Origin: M3007 sp964539805
Lineage (GTDB): Bacteria; Bacteroidota; Bacteroidia; Chitinophagales; Saprospiraceae
Length of the DNA stretch: 64,000 nt
Direction of reading: 5' to 3'
Assembly (NCBI GenBank): GCA_964539805.1
Contig: CAZIKN010000007.1
Span: 34,053-98,052 of the forward strand
Below, piece after piece: positions 35,331 to 46,100 of this stretch. Each line of letters starts with the position of its first letter. The first letter of the stretch is position 1. Below the pieces are notes generated by a model that worked only from the letters and a program-made list of their open reading frames with translations, was not told where the DNA came from and made no database searches. Made by a program: the position numbers and the translations under genes.

Positions 35331-37010
35331 CTATCGTTGGATCACCAATTTTTGATGGCCTGCTCGGCTGCCATCCAGCCATTGCAGCCAGTATATACCA
35401 TTGGAGAGCTTCAATTCTACGCTTTGGATTTCGGAAACGACCCTTTCGCGATACACTTCGCTGCCCTGATTGTCGTAAACGATCAGCCAACCCTCGGGGT
35501 TGGGGCTGGGGAAGCGTACCTGAAAAAAGCCATCGCTTGGGTTGGGCTGTATGGAAAGATCCATGGCTGACTCGGGCGCGTCTGTTGAAACAAGACCTGT
35601 TGATGCTTTTACCATAAGCAGTCCCGATTGCTGATAAGAAAACGCACCAATTTTGGCACCTTGTAAATAATTGACGGCAACATAGAGGTTTCCACCGGGG
35701 TCAAAATCCATGGCGGAACCGTCATTAAAATTGGCAATGCCCTCGCAACCTGTTCCTCCAACGCCGATAGCATTTTTGAAACTATTGGCATTGCCCTGAA
35801 TCAGGACTAGATCGGCACAGCCGCTGTTATTAACATTTTTACCGTTCACCACGATTGAGTTATCAGCAAAAAATCCGCCAGCGAAATAGTCGCCCTGTGG
35901 TTGTACGCTACAGGTTGTGATAGGGTAACCATCCTCATTGGTGTAGTCAATGCTCGTAATTGAATTGGCCTCGCTTGCGTTTATGCGCAGAACCGTTGAG
36001 GAATAATCCGTCTTGCCCTTCAATATTTCTGTATTGTTTGTATTGACTGTATTAGAAAAATCACCGCACAGATAAACATTGCCCTTGGCATCCGCATCCA
36101 GGTCCAAAATATCTAAATAATCCTTGGAATTAATGTTCCTGGCCCATTTAAGGTTGCCATTGGTGTCATAGTTGGCTATATAAAAATTATCTGTACCAAA
36201 AAGGGACAGGCTTGTACTGGCGTTAAATTGGATTGTACCGCTGGAATAGGATCCGGCTGTATAGATGGCGTCATTGGACGAAATGCACAAAAGGCTGTTA
36301 TTGGCCTCTCCACCTTGGTTGTTCAGGGTCTGCACCCAAACCGGTTTCCAGTCAGGGGTCAATTTGGCTAAGAAATAGCGCGTTTCCGGCAGGTTTTCAT
36401 ATTTGAAGCCACCCTCAAAGACTAAAGTGCTGCCGTCGTATTCTCCAGAAATATAAAGATTGTTTTGGCTGTCACAGGCCAGGCCGCCTAATTTTTTCTG
36501 TTGTGTGTCATTGGATTGTACTCCCTTGATCCACAATGATTTGCCATTGGAGTCAAACTTGGCCACAAATATTTCAGAACAACCAATTGTACAGCTTACC
36601 TTTAATTTTGTACCGGTGTCTATGTTCACGGAATCTAAAAAACTGCCACCAACATATACATTGCCTTGGGAATCACCACACAATTTGCCATCATAGTTGA
36701 GTTGTTCGGTGAATATGGAGCGTGTCCAGGCGACAGTGCCATTGGGTCGGTACTTGATCAGGACATAACCACTCTGGCCGTCGGGCACTGTGATTTTTTC
36801 TCCGGTTTCCAAATTTAGGCTTAACTCGCTGTAAATCATAAGATAGGAGTTGCCACTGTTATCCACCCAGAGGTCCATGAATTCTCCGGCAAATTCGCCG
36901 GGGGCATCTGGAGATACAATGCTTTTGGTCCATTCAATGGCAGGTGTTTGTGCGAAAATAGTTCCTGAAATGAAAAGGAACAAGTAGAGTAGTAAATTCG
37001 TTTTTTTCAT
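35331..37010 (-). CDS. T9SS type A cargo protein with SBBP-type beta-propeller
   Basis: A 559-residue protein with a signal peptide (MKKTNLLLYLFLFISGTIFAQ). Residues ~35-470 hold repeated units of the bacterial SBBP type, with recurring pieces such as DSQGNVYVGGSFLDS, DSQNNLYISGEYDGST, DAKGNVYLCGDFSN and DPGGNLYVAVNYLQG spaced by about 45-60 residues. The C-terminal ~80 residues (SIQPNPSDGFFQVRFPSPN ... LSNGIYWLQWLDGSRAGHQKLVIQR) form a type A T9SS sorting domain. The protein should be on the cell surface. No enzymatic motif is visible, so a binding or structural role is likely. It is encoded divergently to the delta-60 repeat protein 175 bp away, so these two similarly built cargo genes form a pair. 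Confidence 0.85.
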   Translation of the reverse strand: MKKTNLLLYLFLFISGTIFAQTPAIEWTKSIVSPDAPGEFAGEFMDLWVDNSGNSYLMIYSELSLNLETGEKITVPDGQSGYVLIKYRPNGTVAWTRSIFTEQLNYDGKLCGDSQGNVYVGGSFLDSVNIDTGTKLKVSCTIGCSEIFVAKFDSNGKSLWIKGVQSNDTQQKKLGGLACDSQNNLYISGEYDGSTLVFEGGFKYENLPETRYFLAKLTPDWKPVWVQTLNNQGGEANNSLLCISSNDAIYTAGSYSSGTIQFNASTSLSLFGTDNFYIANYDTNGNLKWARNINSKDYLDILDLDADAKGNVYLCGDFSNTVNTNNTEILKGKTDYSSTVLRINASEANSITSIDYTNEDGYPITTCSVQPQGDYFAGGFFADNSIVVNGKNVNNSGCADLVLIQGNANSFKNAIGVGGTGCEGIANFNDGSAMDFDPGGNLYVAVNYLQGAKIGAFSYQQSGLLMVKASTGLVSTDAPESAMDLSIQPNPSDGFFQVRFPSPNPEGWLIVYDNQGSEVYRERVVSEIQSVELKLSNGIYWLQWLDGSRAGHQKLVIQR

Positions 37011-37185
37011 ATTTTATGAATTAAGGTATGGAAATGATATATATATAATCGTGATTATCGCCATTATGTTCAACAAACTGACATATTCCGGCATAAACGC
37101 TTTTTTTGATGTCAAAAGCCCAATGGGATAGATAAGTCCACCTAACTTTACCGCTTATTTATTATATTTCACAACATACTTTCGC

Positions 37186-39924
37186 ATGAAGAAACCGATA
37201 CTTTCTCTTGCCGTGCTCATCCTTCTACAGAGCATTGCGTGGTGTCAAATAGGCCTTGACCCCACTTTTGGCAAATCAGGCTACGCAACGGCATCCATTT
37301 TCCCCTCCGATGATTCCGGTACTGACCTTGTGCTGCAATCCGATGGCAAGGCAGTGGTGGTGGGCCGGGCAGGCGTTGATTCCGTGGCCCAGTTTGTGGC
37401 GCTCCGCTTTTGGGCCGATGGCTCACCAGACCTCAGCTTTCAATGGAATAGCAAAACCCTGCTCGAAATGGGCAATGGCCCCGCAGTGGCCCAAGCGGTA
37501 GTGCTGGATGCCGCCGGCAATATTGTGATGGCAGGATATGCCACCCAAACTGGCGATGAACGCTTCGCCTTGGCCCGTTTGCTGCCAGATGGCAACCCGG
37601 ACCTCAGCTTTGGTACTGCCGGGCGACTGTTTACAGACTTTGGCGCAGCCAAAGAGCAGGCCAACGCCGTGGTCATTCAGCCCGATGGCCGCATTATAGC
37701 CGCAGGTTTTACCGGTGCAGGCCGAAAAGCTGAATACGCACTGGCCCGTTACCTTCCCAATGGCACGCTTGATCCTGCATTTGGCGTTGGTGGAAAGGTC
37801 GTAACACCTATTGACACCTTGTCCGACATCATCTGGGATTTAGCCCTGCAAAGTGATGGAAAGATCGTGGTGTGTGGCTCTTCCGCCGATCCGATGTCGT
37901 TTAATTTCCCGGCTGATTTTGTGATGGTTCGTTACAACACGGACGGCTCCTTAGATCAAAATTTTGGCACAAAAGGTATCCAGCGCATTGATGTTCTGGG
38001 TGATAATGACGTGCCGCGCGCCATCAAAATTTACCCATCCGGCAGAATGTTGGTTGCCGGTTTTGCAACGGAATCTCCGCGCATCAAGGTGGTTCTGATC
38101 CGCTTGCGTTCTAATGGCGCATTGGACAATTTTTTTGGAACTGGAGGCGGAATATCATCTTTGGATGTAACCACTTATGGCAATTTTTGCCAAGACCTCG
38201 ACTTTGCCACTGATGGCAAAATACTCTTGACCGGCATGGCAGAAAATGTGGATTTTCGCGATGTGTTCGTAATGAGATTGTCCGAAAATGGAATTGTTGA
38301 CAACACTTTTGGCCAAAATGGCAAGGTACTGCGCTCCCTTACACCCAAAGATGATAACGCTTATGCCATATCGGTCAGGCCCGATGGCAAAATCCTGATT
38401 GCAGGAGACACTCGTGCAGGTGATGCCTTCACGGGTAATATGGCCCTTTTTCAGTTCAATCCTGATGGTACGGATGATACTAACTTTGGCCAAAATGGTT
38501 CTTTGCACACAGATGTCAGTACCTCACTTGAACTTGCACACAGCATTTTGGTACAGCCGGACAACAGCCTGATGCTGGCAGGTTCTGCCACCAATGAAGA
38601 AGGCCGTGAGGATGCTCTTTTGTTGAAAATGAAACAAGATGGCAATTTGGACAAAAACTATGCTACCGAGGGCGTAAAAGTATATCAGTTCAGTACGGGC
38701 CGTGATGTGTTGCACAAAATTGTCCGGCAAGGGGATGGCAAAATAATGGCTGCGGGTATTACAGGAGATCGGGCAACTGTTTTCCGTTTTGGCACCGATG
38801 GCATACCTGACCCCTCCTTTGGTACCAATGGGCGAGTTTTGCCCAATTTGCCGCCGCCTTCCCATTATCGGGACATATACTTGCAGAATGACGGCAAATG
38901 TGTGGTAGCTGGTTATGAAGGTGGCTTTGTTGGCCAGAGCGGCATCATCATGCGTTTTTTGCCCAATGGAAAAATTGATTCTACATTCGGCAGCGCAGGT
39001 AAGCTTGCCTTGGCTGTGGGCAGTGAGGTGGTGAAACTTCAGCCTTTGTCCAACAACGAACTGCTGGCCCTTGTCAATCGGCCTGGCCCCAATACCGCTG
39101 CTGCTGCATTTTATGTATATCGCCTGAAAAATAACGGTGAAATTGATGTTTCTTTTGCCACCAATGGCGTTTACGCCTCCGAGGCCGCACAAACAGGCCG
39201 CAGCCTTGCGTTGGGAAAAAATGGCAGTATCTTGGTCGCGGGGGCTTCTTTGGACAAAAATTTGGTGGTCAAACTGCTGGAAAACGGTAGCGCTGATGTC
39301 AGTTTTGGCCCCAAGGGTGCGCGAATATTCGGGAAATCACCCATTGAAGCCCTGACCGATATTGGCATTCAGCCCGATCAGCGCATTGTGGTAACAGGCC
39401 ACACCACTCAGCCCGGCCTGGCACTCCAAGAAGGCTTTTTGGTATATCGCCTTAATCCCGACGGATCGCCGGATGGCAGTTGGGGGCAGGATGGCCGCAT
39501 TGCCCTTAGGGGCGAGACGGCGAATGCACTGACCCAAGATGCTGCCGGCAACTGGTATGCAGCGGGCAGCATCAATAATGGTGAAAGAAGTGATGTGTTG
39601 GCCGTTCGATTGCTGCGCGGAACTTATTTGGGGGTATTGGATGGTGCGGCAAATAACCATGCGACTCAGATACAGGTTTTCCCTAATCCTATTGCCGATA
39701 TATTGAATGTTAAGTATGATTTAATTGAAAATCAGGAAGTTACTATTCAATTATACGATCTGAACGGTCGCCTTGTGCACGTGTTTTGTTCTGCTGAAAA
39801 ACGCGAAAGCGGCCAACATACTGAAAGATTGGCTTTCCCTTCAGGGCTTTCTGCCGGAACATATATGTTGCAATTGAGCACCACAAAGGGTAGGGTAGGG
39901 CTACAGGTATTTAAAACGGAGTAA
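37186..39924 (+). CDS. T9SS type A cargo protein with delta-60 repeats
   Basis: A 912-residue secreted protein with signal peptide (MKKPILSLAVLILLQSIAWCQ). Residues ~25-820 consist of about fourteen delta-60-type repeats, each near 55-60 residues, with the phrase LDPTFGKSGYAT / LQSDGKAVVVGRA and later copies such as VIQPDGRIIAAGF, LPNGTLDPAFGVGGKV, FNPDGTDDTNFGQNGS and LPNGKIDSTFGSAGK. Delta-60 proteins are poorly understood beta-propeller-like proteins. The C-terminal ~85 residues (VFPNPIADILNVKYDLIE ... GLSAGTYMLQLSTTKGRVGLQVFKTE) form a type A sorting domain. Length and repeat number may vary between strains through recombination. Function unknown; adhesion or surface binding is only a guess. 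Confidence 0.88.
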   Translation: MKKPILSLAVLILLQSIAWCQIGLDPTFGKSGYATASIFPSDDSGTDLVLQSDGKAVVVGRAGVDSVAQFVALRFWADGSPDLSFQWNSKTLLEMGNGPAVAQAVVLDAAGNIVMAGYATQTGDERFALARLLPDGNPDLSFGTAGRLFTDFGAAKEQANAVVIQPDGRIIAAGFTGAGRKAEYALARYLPNGTLDPAFGVGGKVVTPIDTLSDIIWDLALQSDGKIVVCGSSADPMSFNFPADFVMVRYNTDGSLDQNFGTKGIQRIDVLGDNDVPRAIKIYPSGRMLVAGFATESPRIKVVLIRLRSNGALDNFFGTGGGISSLDVTTYGNFCQDLDFATDGKILLTGMAENVDFRDVFVMRLSENGIVDNTFGQNGKVLRSLTPKDDNAYAISVRPDGKILIAGDTRAGDAFTGNMALFQFNPDGTDDTNFGQNGSLHTDVSTSLELAHSILVQPDNSLMLAGSATNEEGREDALLLKMKQDGNLDKNYATEGVKVYQFSTGRDVLHKIVRQGDGKIMAAGITGDRATVFRFGTDGIPDPSFGTNGRVLPNLPPPSHYRDIYLQNDGKCVVAGYEGGFVGQSGIIMRFLPNGKIDSTFGSAGKLALAVGSEVVKLQPLSNNELLALVNRPGPNTAAAAFYVYRLKNNGEIDVSFATNGVYASEAAQTGRSLALGKNGSILVAGASLDKNLVVKLLENGSADVSFGPKGARIFGKSPIEALTDIGIQPDQRIVVTGHTTQPGLALQEGFLVYRLNPDGSPDGSWGQDGRIALRGETANALTQDAAGNWYAAGSINNGERSDVLAVRLLRGTYLGVLDGAANNHATQIQVFPNPIADILNVKYDLIENQEVTIQLYDLNGRLVHVFCSAEKRESGQHTERLAFPSGLSAGTYMLQLSTTKGRVGLQVFKTE

Positions 39925-40093
39925 ATGCTGGCCACGATAACATCAGGACAATCCCTTTTGGTAATCAGAAATGACCCGTAAAAATTATGCGAAAAAGAGA
40001 ATTAATAAATTTTTCTTTCAATAGGTTTGGAAACAACGAATACTTTGTGAGTATTTTGGGCCGATAATTAACGAACACCAATAAATACCGCAC

Positions 40094-41683
40094 ATGATAC
40101 AGGTTTTACATGTTTCCGCTGAATGTTATCCAGCTGCCAAAACGGGCGGCTTGGGCGATGTGGTAGGGTCTTTGCCGAAGTATATGGGCCAGGCTGGCGT
40201 GCTGAGCGCAGCCATTATTCCAAAGTATTCCCTCAAATGGATCAACAACCAGAACTGGACAACCGTGTATTGGGGTTCATTTTGGATGGATTGGCAGGAG
40301 CGGCGTTTTTCAGTGCAGCAATTGACGGGCAATACCTTGGGTTATCCCTTGTTTGTAGTGGATATTCCCGGTCTGTTTGATCGCCCCGGTATTTACAACA
40401 CGCCGGATGGCGCACCATATAGTGACGAGGTACAGCGCTATATCGGATTTCAGCAGTGTGTTCTGGAGTGGCTGATGTCCTTTCCCTGGCATGATCGCCC
40501 ACGAGTGCTACATTGCCATGACCACCACAGCGGCCTCATACCCTGGATGGTTAAACATTGTCCTCAATACCAGCAACTTGCCCCAATTCCTACGGTGTTT
40601 ACCATCCATAATGGCCAGTATCAGGGCGCATTTAGCTGGAAAAATGGCCATTACCTGCCGCCCTATGATGCCAACGCGCGCGGATTGGTGGATTGGAACG
40701 GTGCGGCAAATCCGATGGCCTCCGCGATTCGAGAGGCATGGGCGGTAAGCACGGTTTCCGAGTCCTACTTGTATGAATTGCACCAAAATAGCCTCGGTTT
40801 GGAAAGCCTGTTTCGTCAGGAATGGGCCAAAGAATGGGGTATTATCAATGGTATAGATGCCCAGGTATGGGATCCACGAACGGATCCCATGCTGCAACAT
40901 CGTCTGGAAGGAGATGATATTCAAGGGTTTAAGCACAAAAACAAACAGGCGCTTTGTGATTGGTTTGGTTTGCCCATGGAACTTCCCCTCATCAGCTTTA
41001 TTGGTCGTATGGTGGGAGAAAAAGGCAGTGACCTTTTGCCGGATGCTTACCGTAATTTTATCCATGCAGGTGGAAGGGCTTCTTTCCTTGTGCTGGGTAC
41101 GGGTGAATCCTGGACGCAAAACCAGTTCCGCAGCTTGGCACATCAATACCCGGGAAGGGTAAATGCCGTCATTGACTACAACGAGGCCCTTTCCCACCAG
41201 ATCTATGCGGGCTCCGATTTCCTCATCATGCCTTCACGGGTAGAACCCTGCGGCCTTAACCAGATGTACTCCATGCGCTACGGCACCATACCCATCGTGC
41301 GCAGTATTGGAGGGCTGAAGGATACGGTGCCGGACATTGGCGAACCGGATGGAAGTGGCAGGGGCATACGCTTCAATGATTTTAGCCTGGGTGATATTGG
41401 TCATGCCATTTATCGCGCAACAGCTATGTGGCACCTGGATCCAGTGACCACTTCCCGATTGAGGGAGCGCATCATGGCTATTGATTTTTCATGGGAAAAT
41501 ACGGTGGAAAAATATTTTAATATGTACAGAAAAATAGGGGCGAACATAAAGCCTGATCTGCCGAATTCTATTATAGTTGCCCCAATAGAACCTACAATAG
41601 AACCTGTAATAGAACCTGTAATAGAAGAGCCACCTTTCCCAAAAACGAAAAAAAGCAAAAAGACAAAACTAACAAAAACATAA
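40094..41683 (+). CDS. glgA: Glycogen/starch synthase with extended C-terminal tail
   Basis: A 529-residue GT5-type enzyme that transfers glucose from ADP- or UDP-glucose to glycogen. It has the N-terminal KTGGLGDVVGSLP motif (Lys16-Thr-Gly-Gly), FTIHNGQYQGAFSW, FIGRMVGEKGSDLL and, near the C-terminus, SRVEPCGLNQMYSMRYGTIPIV with the conserved Glu. The glucosyltransferase part ends near residue 490. The last 40 residues form a low-complexity tail: repeated Ile-Glu-Pro units (41585-41625, from near-identical 12-base repeats) and then a Lys-rich stretch (PKTKKSKKTKLTKT). That tail is not part of the usual fold. glgC follows after 12 bp, so both are one operon. Confidence 0.92.
   Translation: MIQVLHVSAECYPAAKTGGLGDVVGSLPKYMGQAGVLSAAIIPKYSLKWINNQNWTTVYWGSFWMDWQERRFSVQQLTGNTLGYPLFVVDIPGLFDRPGIYNTPDGAPYSDEVQRYIGFQQCVLEWLMSFPWHDRPRVLHCHDHHSGLIPWMVKHCPQYQQLAPIPTVFTIHNGQYQGAFSWKNGHYLPPYDANARGLVDWNGAANPMASAIREAWAVSTVSESYLYELHQNSLGLESLFRQEWAKEWGIINGIDAQVWDPRTDPMLQHRLEGDDIQGFKHKNKQALCDWFGLPMELPLISFIGRMVGEKGSDLLPDAYRNFIHAGGRASFLVLGTGESWTQNQFRSLAHQYPGRVNAVIDYNEALSHQIYAGSDFLIMPSRVEPCGLNQMYSMRYGTIPIVRSIGGLKDTVPDIGEPDGSGRGIRFNDFSLGDIGHAIYRATAMWHLDPVTTSRLRERIMAIDFSWENTVEKYFNMYRKIGANIKPDLPNSIIVAPIEPTIEPVIEPVIEEPPFPKTKKSKKTKLTKT
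41581..41628 (+). repeat. 12-base repeat encoding an Ile-Glu-Pro linker
   Basis: ATAGAACCTGTA-type units repeat about three times in a row inside the 3' end of glgA, coding for PIEP, TIEP, VIEP, VIEE. Such repeats can vary by slippage. Confidence 0.7.
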
Positions 41684-41695
41684 ATTGATATTGCC

Positions 41696-42967
41696 ATGAT
41701 AAAAATGATAAGTCTCATTCTCGGCGGAGGAGCTGGCTCCCGCCTTTTTCCATTAACCGAATCGCGTTCAAAGCCCGCTGTGCCTATTGGTGGCAAATAT
41801 CGCCTCATAGATATTCCTATATCCAATTGTATCAACTGCAATGTAAAGCGCATGTTCGTACTGACCCAGTACAACTCCGCATCACTCAATGCGCACATCA
41901 AAAATGCCTACAATTTTGACCATTTTACCAATGGTTTTGTGGATATTTTGGCTGCCGAACAAACACCCGGCAACAAAGACTGGTTTCAGGGCACTGCAGA
42001 TGCCGTACGCCAGAGCCGCAAGCACTATGAACGCCTGGATTTTGACTATATCCTCATCCTCAGCGGCGACCAGCTCTATCAAATGGATTTTGAGGAAATG
42101 GCCAAAAAACACCGGGACTCCGGGGCGGACATAACCATCGCATGCTTGCCCGTGGATGCCCGCGACGCTACAGGGTTTGGCATTATGAAAGTGGACGATA
42201 ACGGGCTGATTCCTCGGTTTATAGAAAAACCCTCAACAGAACAATTGACAGACTGGGTCAGCGATGTCAGCCCTGCGCACAAGAAACAAGGCCGGCAATA
42301 TATGGCCTCCATGGGCATCTATATCTTCAATCGAGATGCCATGAGTGACCTCTTTGACGAGCATCCGAACGCAACAGATTTTGGCAAGGAAATCATACCG
42401 GCTGCCATAGCTGCCGGGCGCAAGGTGGCCGCTTACCAATACGACGGCTACTGGACGGATATCGGTACCATCCGTTCCTTTTTTGAGGCCAACATTGAAT
42501 TGACGGATCATATTCCCTCTTTCAACCTGTTTGACAGCCAAAACCGCATTTTCACCCGTGGCCGTATGCTGCCGCCCGCCAAGTTTTACGGCGGTACCCA
42601 GCTCAATCGCGCATTGATCGCTGAAGGCTCCATCATACATGCCCGTGTCATTGAAGGCTCCATCGTGGGCATACGCGCACGCATAGGCGAGAATACCGTC
42701 ATCAAAAATGCGATTGTCATGGGCAATGACCGCTACCAAACGCTCCAAGAAATAGCCTCCAATCCCGATCTGGTACCTATGGGCGTGGGCCACTATTGCC
42801 ACATCGAAAGGGCCATTTTGGACAAAGACTGCCGCATTGGCAACAACGTGGTGATCAAAGGCGGCGATCACATGCCGGACTCCGATGGCCCGGGTTATTG
42901 CATCCGCGATGGCATCGTGGTGGTCAAAAAAGGTGCAACCATACCGGAAGGAACAAGGATCATGTAA
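41696..42967 (+). CDS. glgC: Glucose-1-phosphate adenylyltransferase
   Basis: A 423-residue enzyme making ADP-glucose from ATP and glucose-1-phosphate, supplying GlgA just upstream. Motifs: LILGGGAGSRLFPLTESRSKPAVPIGGKYRLIDIPISNC near the N-terminus (nucleotide binding), LSGDQLYQMDF near residue 120 (metal-binding Asp), GIMKVDDNGLIPRFIEKPS (residue ~160), YDGYWTDIGTIRSFFEANIEL and a C-terminal left-handed beta-helix with GSIVGIRARIGENTVIKNAIVMG. Length and motif order are normal for bacterial GlgC. glgB, glgP and glgX are not in the window. The gene is followed at once by the perfect palindrome at 42976-43025. Confidence 0.95.
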   Translation: MIKMISLILGGGAGSRLFPLTESRSKPAVPIGGKYRLIDIPISNCINCNVKRMFVLTQYNSASLNAHIKNAYNFDHFTNGFVDILAAEQTPGNKDWFQGTADAVRQSRKHYERLDFDYILILSGDQLYQMDFEEMAKKHRDSGADITIACLPVDARDATGFGIMKVDDNGLIPRFIEKPSTEQLTDWVSDVSPAHKKQGRQYMASMGIYIFNRDAMSDLFDEHPNATDFGKEIIPAAIAAGRKVAAYQYDGYWTDIGTIRSFFEANIELTDHIPSFNLFDSQNRIFTRGRMLPPAKFYGGTQLNRALIAEGSIIHARVIEGSIVGIRARIGENTVIKNAIVMGNDRYQTLQEIASNPDLVPMGVGHYCHIERAILDKDCRIGNNVVIKGGDHMPDSDGPGYCIRDGIVVVKKGATIPEGTRIM

Positions 42968-42975
42968 TTATATAT

Positions 42976-43025
42976 GGGGTAAAAAAGTAGATACGCGATG
43001 CATCGCGTATCTACTTTTTTACCCC
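42976..43025. terminator. Perfect 50-bp palindrome after glgC
   Basis: Two exact 25-bp arms with no loop: GGGGTAAAAAAGTAGATACG continuing to GCGATG/CATCGC at the centre (43000/43001). In RNA the arm ends give an A6 run before and a U6 run after a stem of about 14-15 bp, so it can work as an intrinsic terminator in either direction, here after glgA-glgC. It begins 8 bp after the glgC stop codon. Confidence 0.8.
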
Positions 43026-43102
43026 AAAAACCAAATTTAACACTCCTAATTTGTACATTTTTCCACAACGTTTATACCTTTCAGGCCTAAAACGTTTGCA
43101 CT

Positions 43103-46100
43103 ATGCGGTATGTACTCTTTTCCTTTCTTTTTATGGCAGCCTTTGCGGCCCAGGCACAGCAAGTCCTGTTGTCCGAAAACTTCAACGATTGCAAAATGCC
43201 TGATGGCTGGTCCGTGAACATCAAGGGTAATCCCGATGCCGTTTGGCGCGTAGGCTATGCCATAAACAACGATGCCAAGGACAAAAGTATTGACGGCACT
43301 TGTTTCGTATTGATAGATGATGATTCTACGGGTGAAAATACCCCCGCATACGTATGGGATCTGATCTCCAAACCCTTTGATGCGTCCAAATTCAGCACCA
43401 TTCGCCTGAGTGCGGATATTCATTTCCGCGATTGGAAGGATGCCAATGAGTCCTTTCAGGTGCTGGTTCGCGATGATAGCGGCGAAAAGTTGTTGTCCAC
43501 CTTTGGCCCCGGCCTGACCAATGGCGAGCTGTTTGCTGATCATTTTGACTATGTGTACGACTTATCGTTGGTCACCAAATCCGATCAGGTGCGCATTGTT
43601 TTTCGTTATGATGATGGCAACGGCTTTGGCTGGTGGGCAGGCATTGATAATGTGGTGGTGACCGGATCAGGTGGCGGCACCAATATTCTGACCGAAACCT
43701 TTGACCAATGCAAACTGCCCAATGGCTGGGAAACCAAGATCATTCAAGGCAGTGAAGATTGGAAATTTGGGGAATTGGACACCCTGTCAGAAGCTTATGT
43801 CACCGGTAATTCCATGAACGGCTCCTGTTTTGCCTTTTTTGATGATGATCTCGCAGGAGAAAAAGCTGCACCGTCCACGATCAGATTGTTTTCGCCCTGG
43901 TTTGATGGCTCTGCCTTTTCCAATTATTTCCTGACCCTTGATGTCATCCTGCGTTTTGAAAAAGAAAAATTAGCCCTTATCGTACAAAAATCGGATGGCT
44001 CCGAGTATCTCGCAGGTGCCAGCGATGGAGATTTGGGTGGCCCCGGATTTCCAAAATTCCTTACGCCCACGCTTGATCTCAGCCCTTTTCGCGACAAACA
44101 AATGCGCATTATCCTGGAATATAACGACGGCGGTGCCTGGGGCTGGTGGGCCGGTGTGGACAATGTGAAAATAACGGCCATCGGAGAAAGCATTGACCTT
44201 TGCAACAAAGCTCAAAACCTGAGCTCCGGTGCGCCTTGTTTAGCCAACAACAACCTCAATGCCATTTTTGATGGCCCGGCGGCTTCCTGCGCTGAGCGCA
44301 ATGTGGGCAGCTTGTGGTATAAGTGGAAAGCGGACTTTACGGGTGTTGCCCGATTTAGCTCAGGGGCAAAATTCAATGATTTGGTCAATGTGTACACCGG
44401 GACTTGCCCATCCCTAAGCGCCTTGCAGTGCAATGATAGGGATGAGCATGGCTTTGTGGGGGAGTACACCTGGTTCCAGGCACAGGCTGGCACTGAATAC
44501 CTTATTCGCGTCAGCGGCAAAGAAGGGAATTTTGGTGTTTCAAGAGGGGATGTTTGTGCAAAAATCGAAGCTTCCAGCCTGCCAGTTTTTCCACAGAATG
44601 AGGATTGTGCCACCGCTGTCACGCTCAATGTAGATGCCGCCTGCACCAGCGGTGGAAACCGCAATGCCACTACCTCCAATGTATTGCCCTCGCTCAACAA
44701 ATTGGCCCGAGCCGATGTATGGTACAAATTTGTGGCTCCACCCATGGCCGCCAATGAAAAACTGCTCATTGAGAGCGGAGCTTCTTTTTCCGATGTTATC
44801 ACGGCATATAAAGGCAGTTGCGGGGCTTTGGAAGAAATAGCTGGCAACCACAAAGGATCAACATTGGAATTAAATGGCCTGAGTGCCGGGCAGACCTATT
44901 GGATACAAATTGCTGGTAATTTTGCCACCATCGAAGGCCGTTTATGTGTCCGCATTACCAAAAAATCCAAAAATATCCCCACCAACAATAATTGCGCTGC
45001 GGCCCTTAATGTTCCCTTGGGGGCACAATGTACCGCCACCAACAGCTTGGATGCCAGTTTTTCTGGCAAAATACCCTCTTGTGTGGCTGCCTGCGACCGC
45101 GATGTATGGTTTAAGTTTACCGCTCCCGCATCAGGTGCTATCAAGCTGAATACAGGTGCTGATTTTGAACACATTATGGCAATATGGCAAGGTGATTGTA
45201 GTGATTTACAGCCCTTTTATTGTTCCAAAAATCCGCTTCGCTGTCAGGGCTTTTTGCATATTGGCGGCTTGGAAGCAGGTAAAATTTACTATGTGCAAAT
45301 AGCCACTTGGAGTCAGGGCAACAACCCGGGCGCGGGCGATGTTTGCCTTAAAATAACGGATGGCAATACCATGGCTGACTTTGAGCCACTTGTGTTGCAG
45401 GTTAATGAAAAATGTACGGGCAAAAACAGCGCAGAAATCAAAATTAAAGCCACTGGCGGGCTGGCACCCTTAACGGTTCAGGGTACTCAGAGTGGTGATG
45501 TGGTAAGCAGCGGCAGTCCCTATTTGGTGGTGGTTACCGATGCCAAAGGATGCCAACAATCCCACTTAGCCATCGCAAAACCATGTGAGGCCAATGAATG
45601 TACGCTGGCGGGTGTTGCCCTTGCCGTTGACCCGCTTTGCAAAGACCAAAAAAATGGTATGCTTACGGCCAATCCGAGTGGTGGAAAACAACCGTTGACC
45701 TACAAATGGTCCAATGGCGGCACAACACAATCCATAAACGGAATTGGCAGCGGCATTTACACCGTAACCATTACGGACGCGGATGACTGTGAGCATGTTG
45801 TGACGGATACCCTTTTGAACCCAACAGCACTGGTAGCCACACCTTTGGAGATCAAACAACCTTGGATAGGGCAAAACAATGGAAAAATTGACCTTGAATT
45901 GAATGGCGGAAAGGCTCCGTATACCAGCAACTGGTTCCGCAACGGACAATTGTTTGCCCAAAACACGGAAGATCTGGCCAATGCCCCGGCAGGTGAATAC
46001 CGGCTCGACCTGACTGATGCCAATGGCTGTACCGCCTCCTTTACATTTAAGCTGACAGAAACGGTTAGTACCCATACACCGGACTCTGGTATTTACCTTG

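Noticed and set aside
40508..41197. Antisense frame of 229 codons inside glgA
   Set aside because: GlgA motifs are intact across the same bases.
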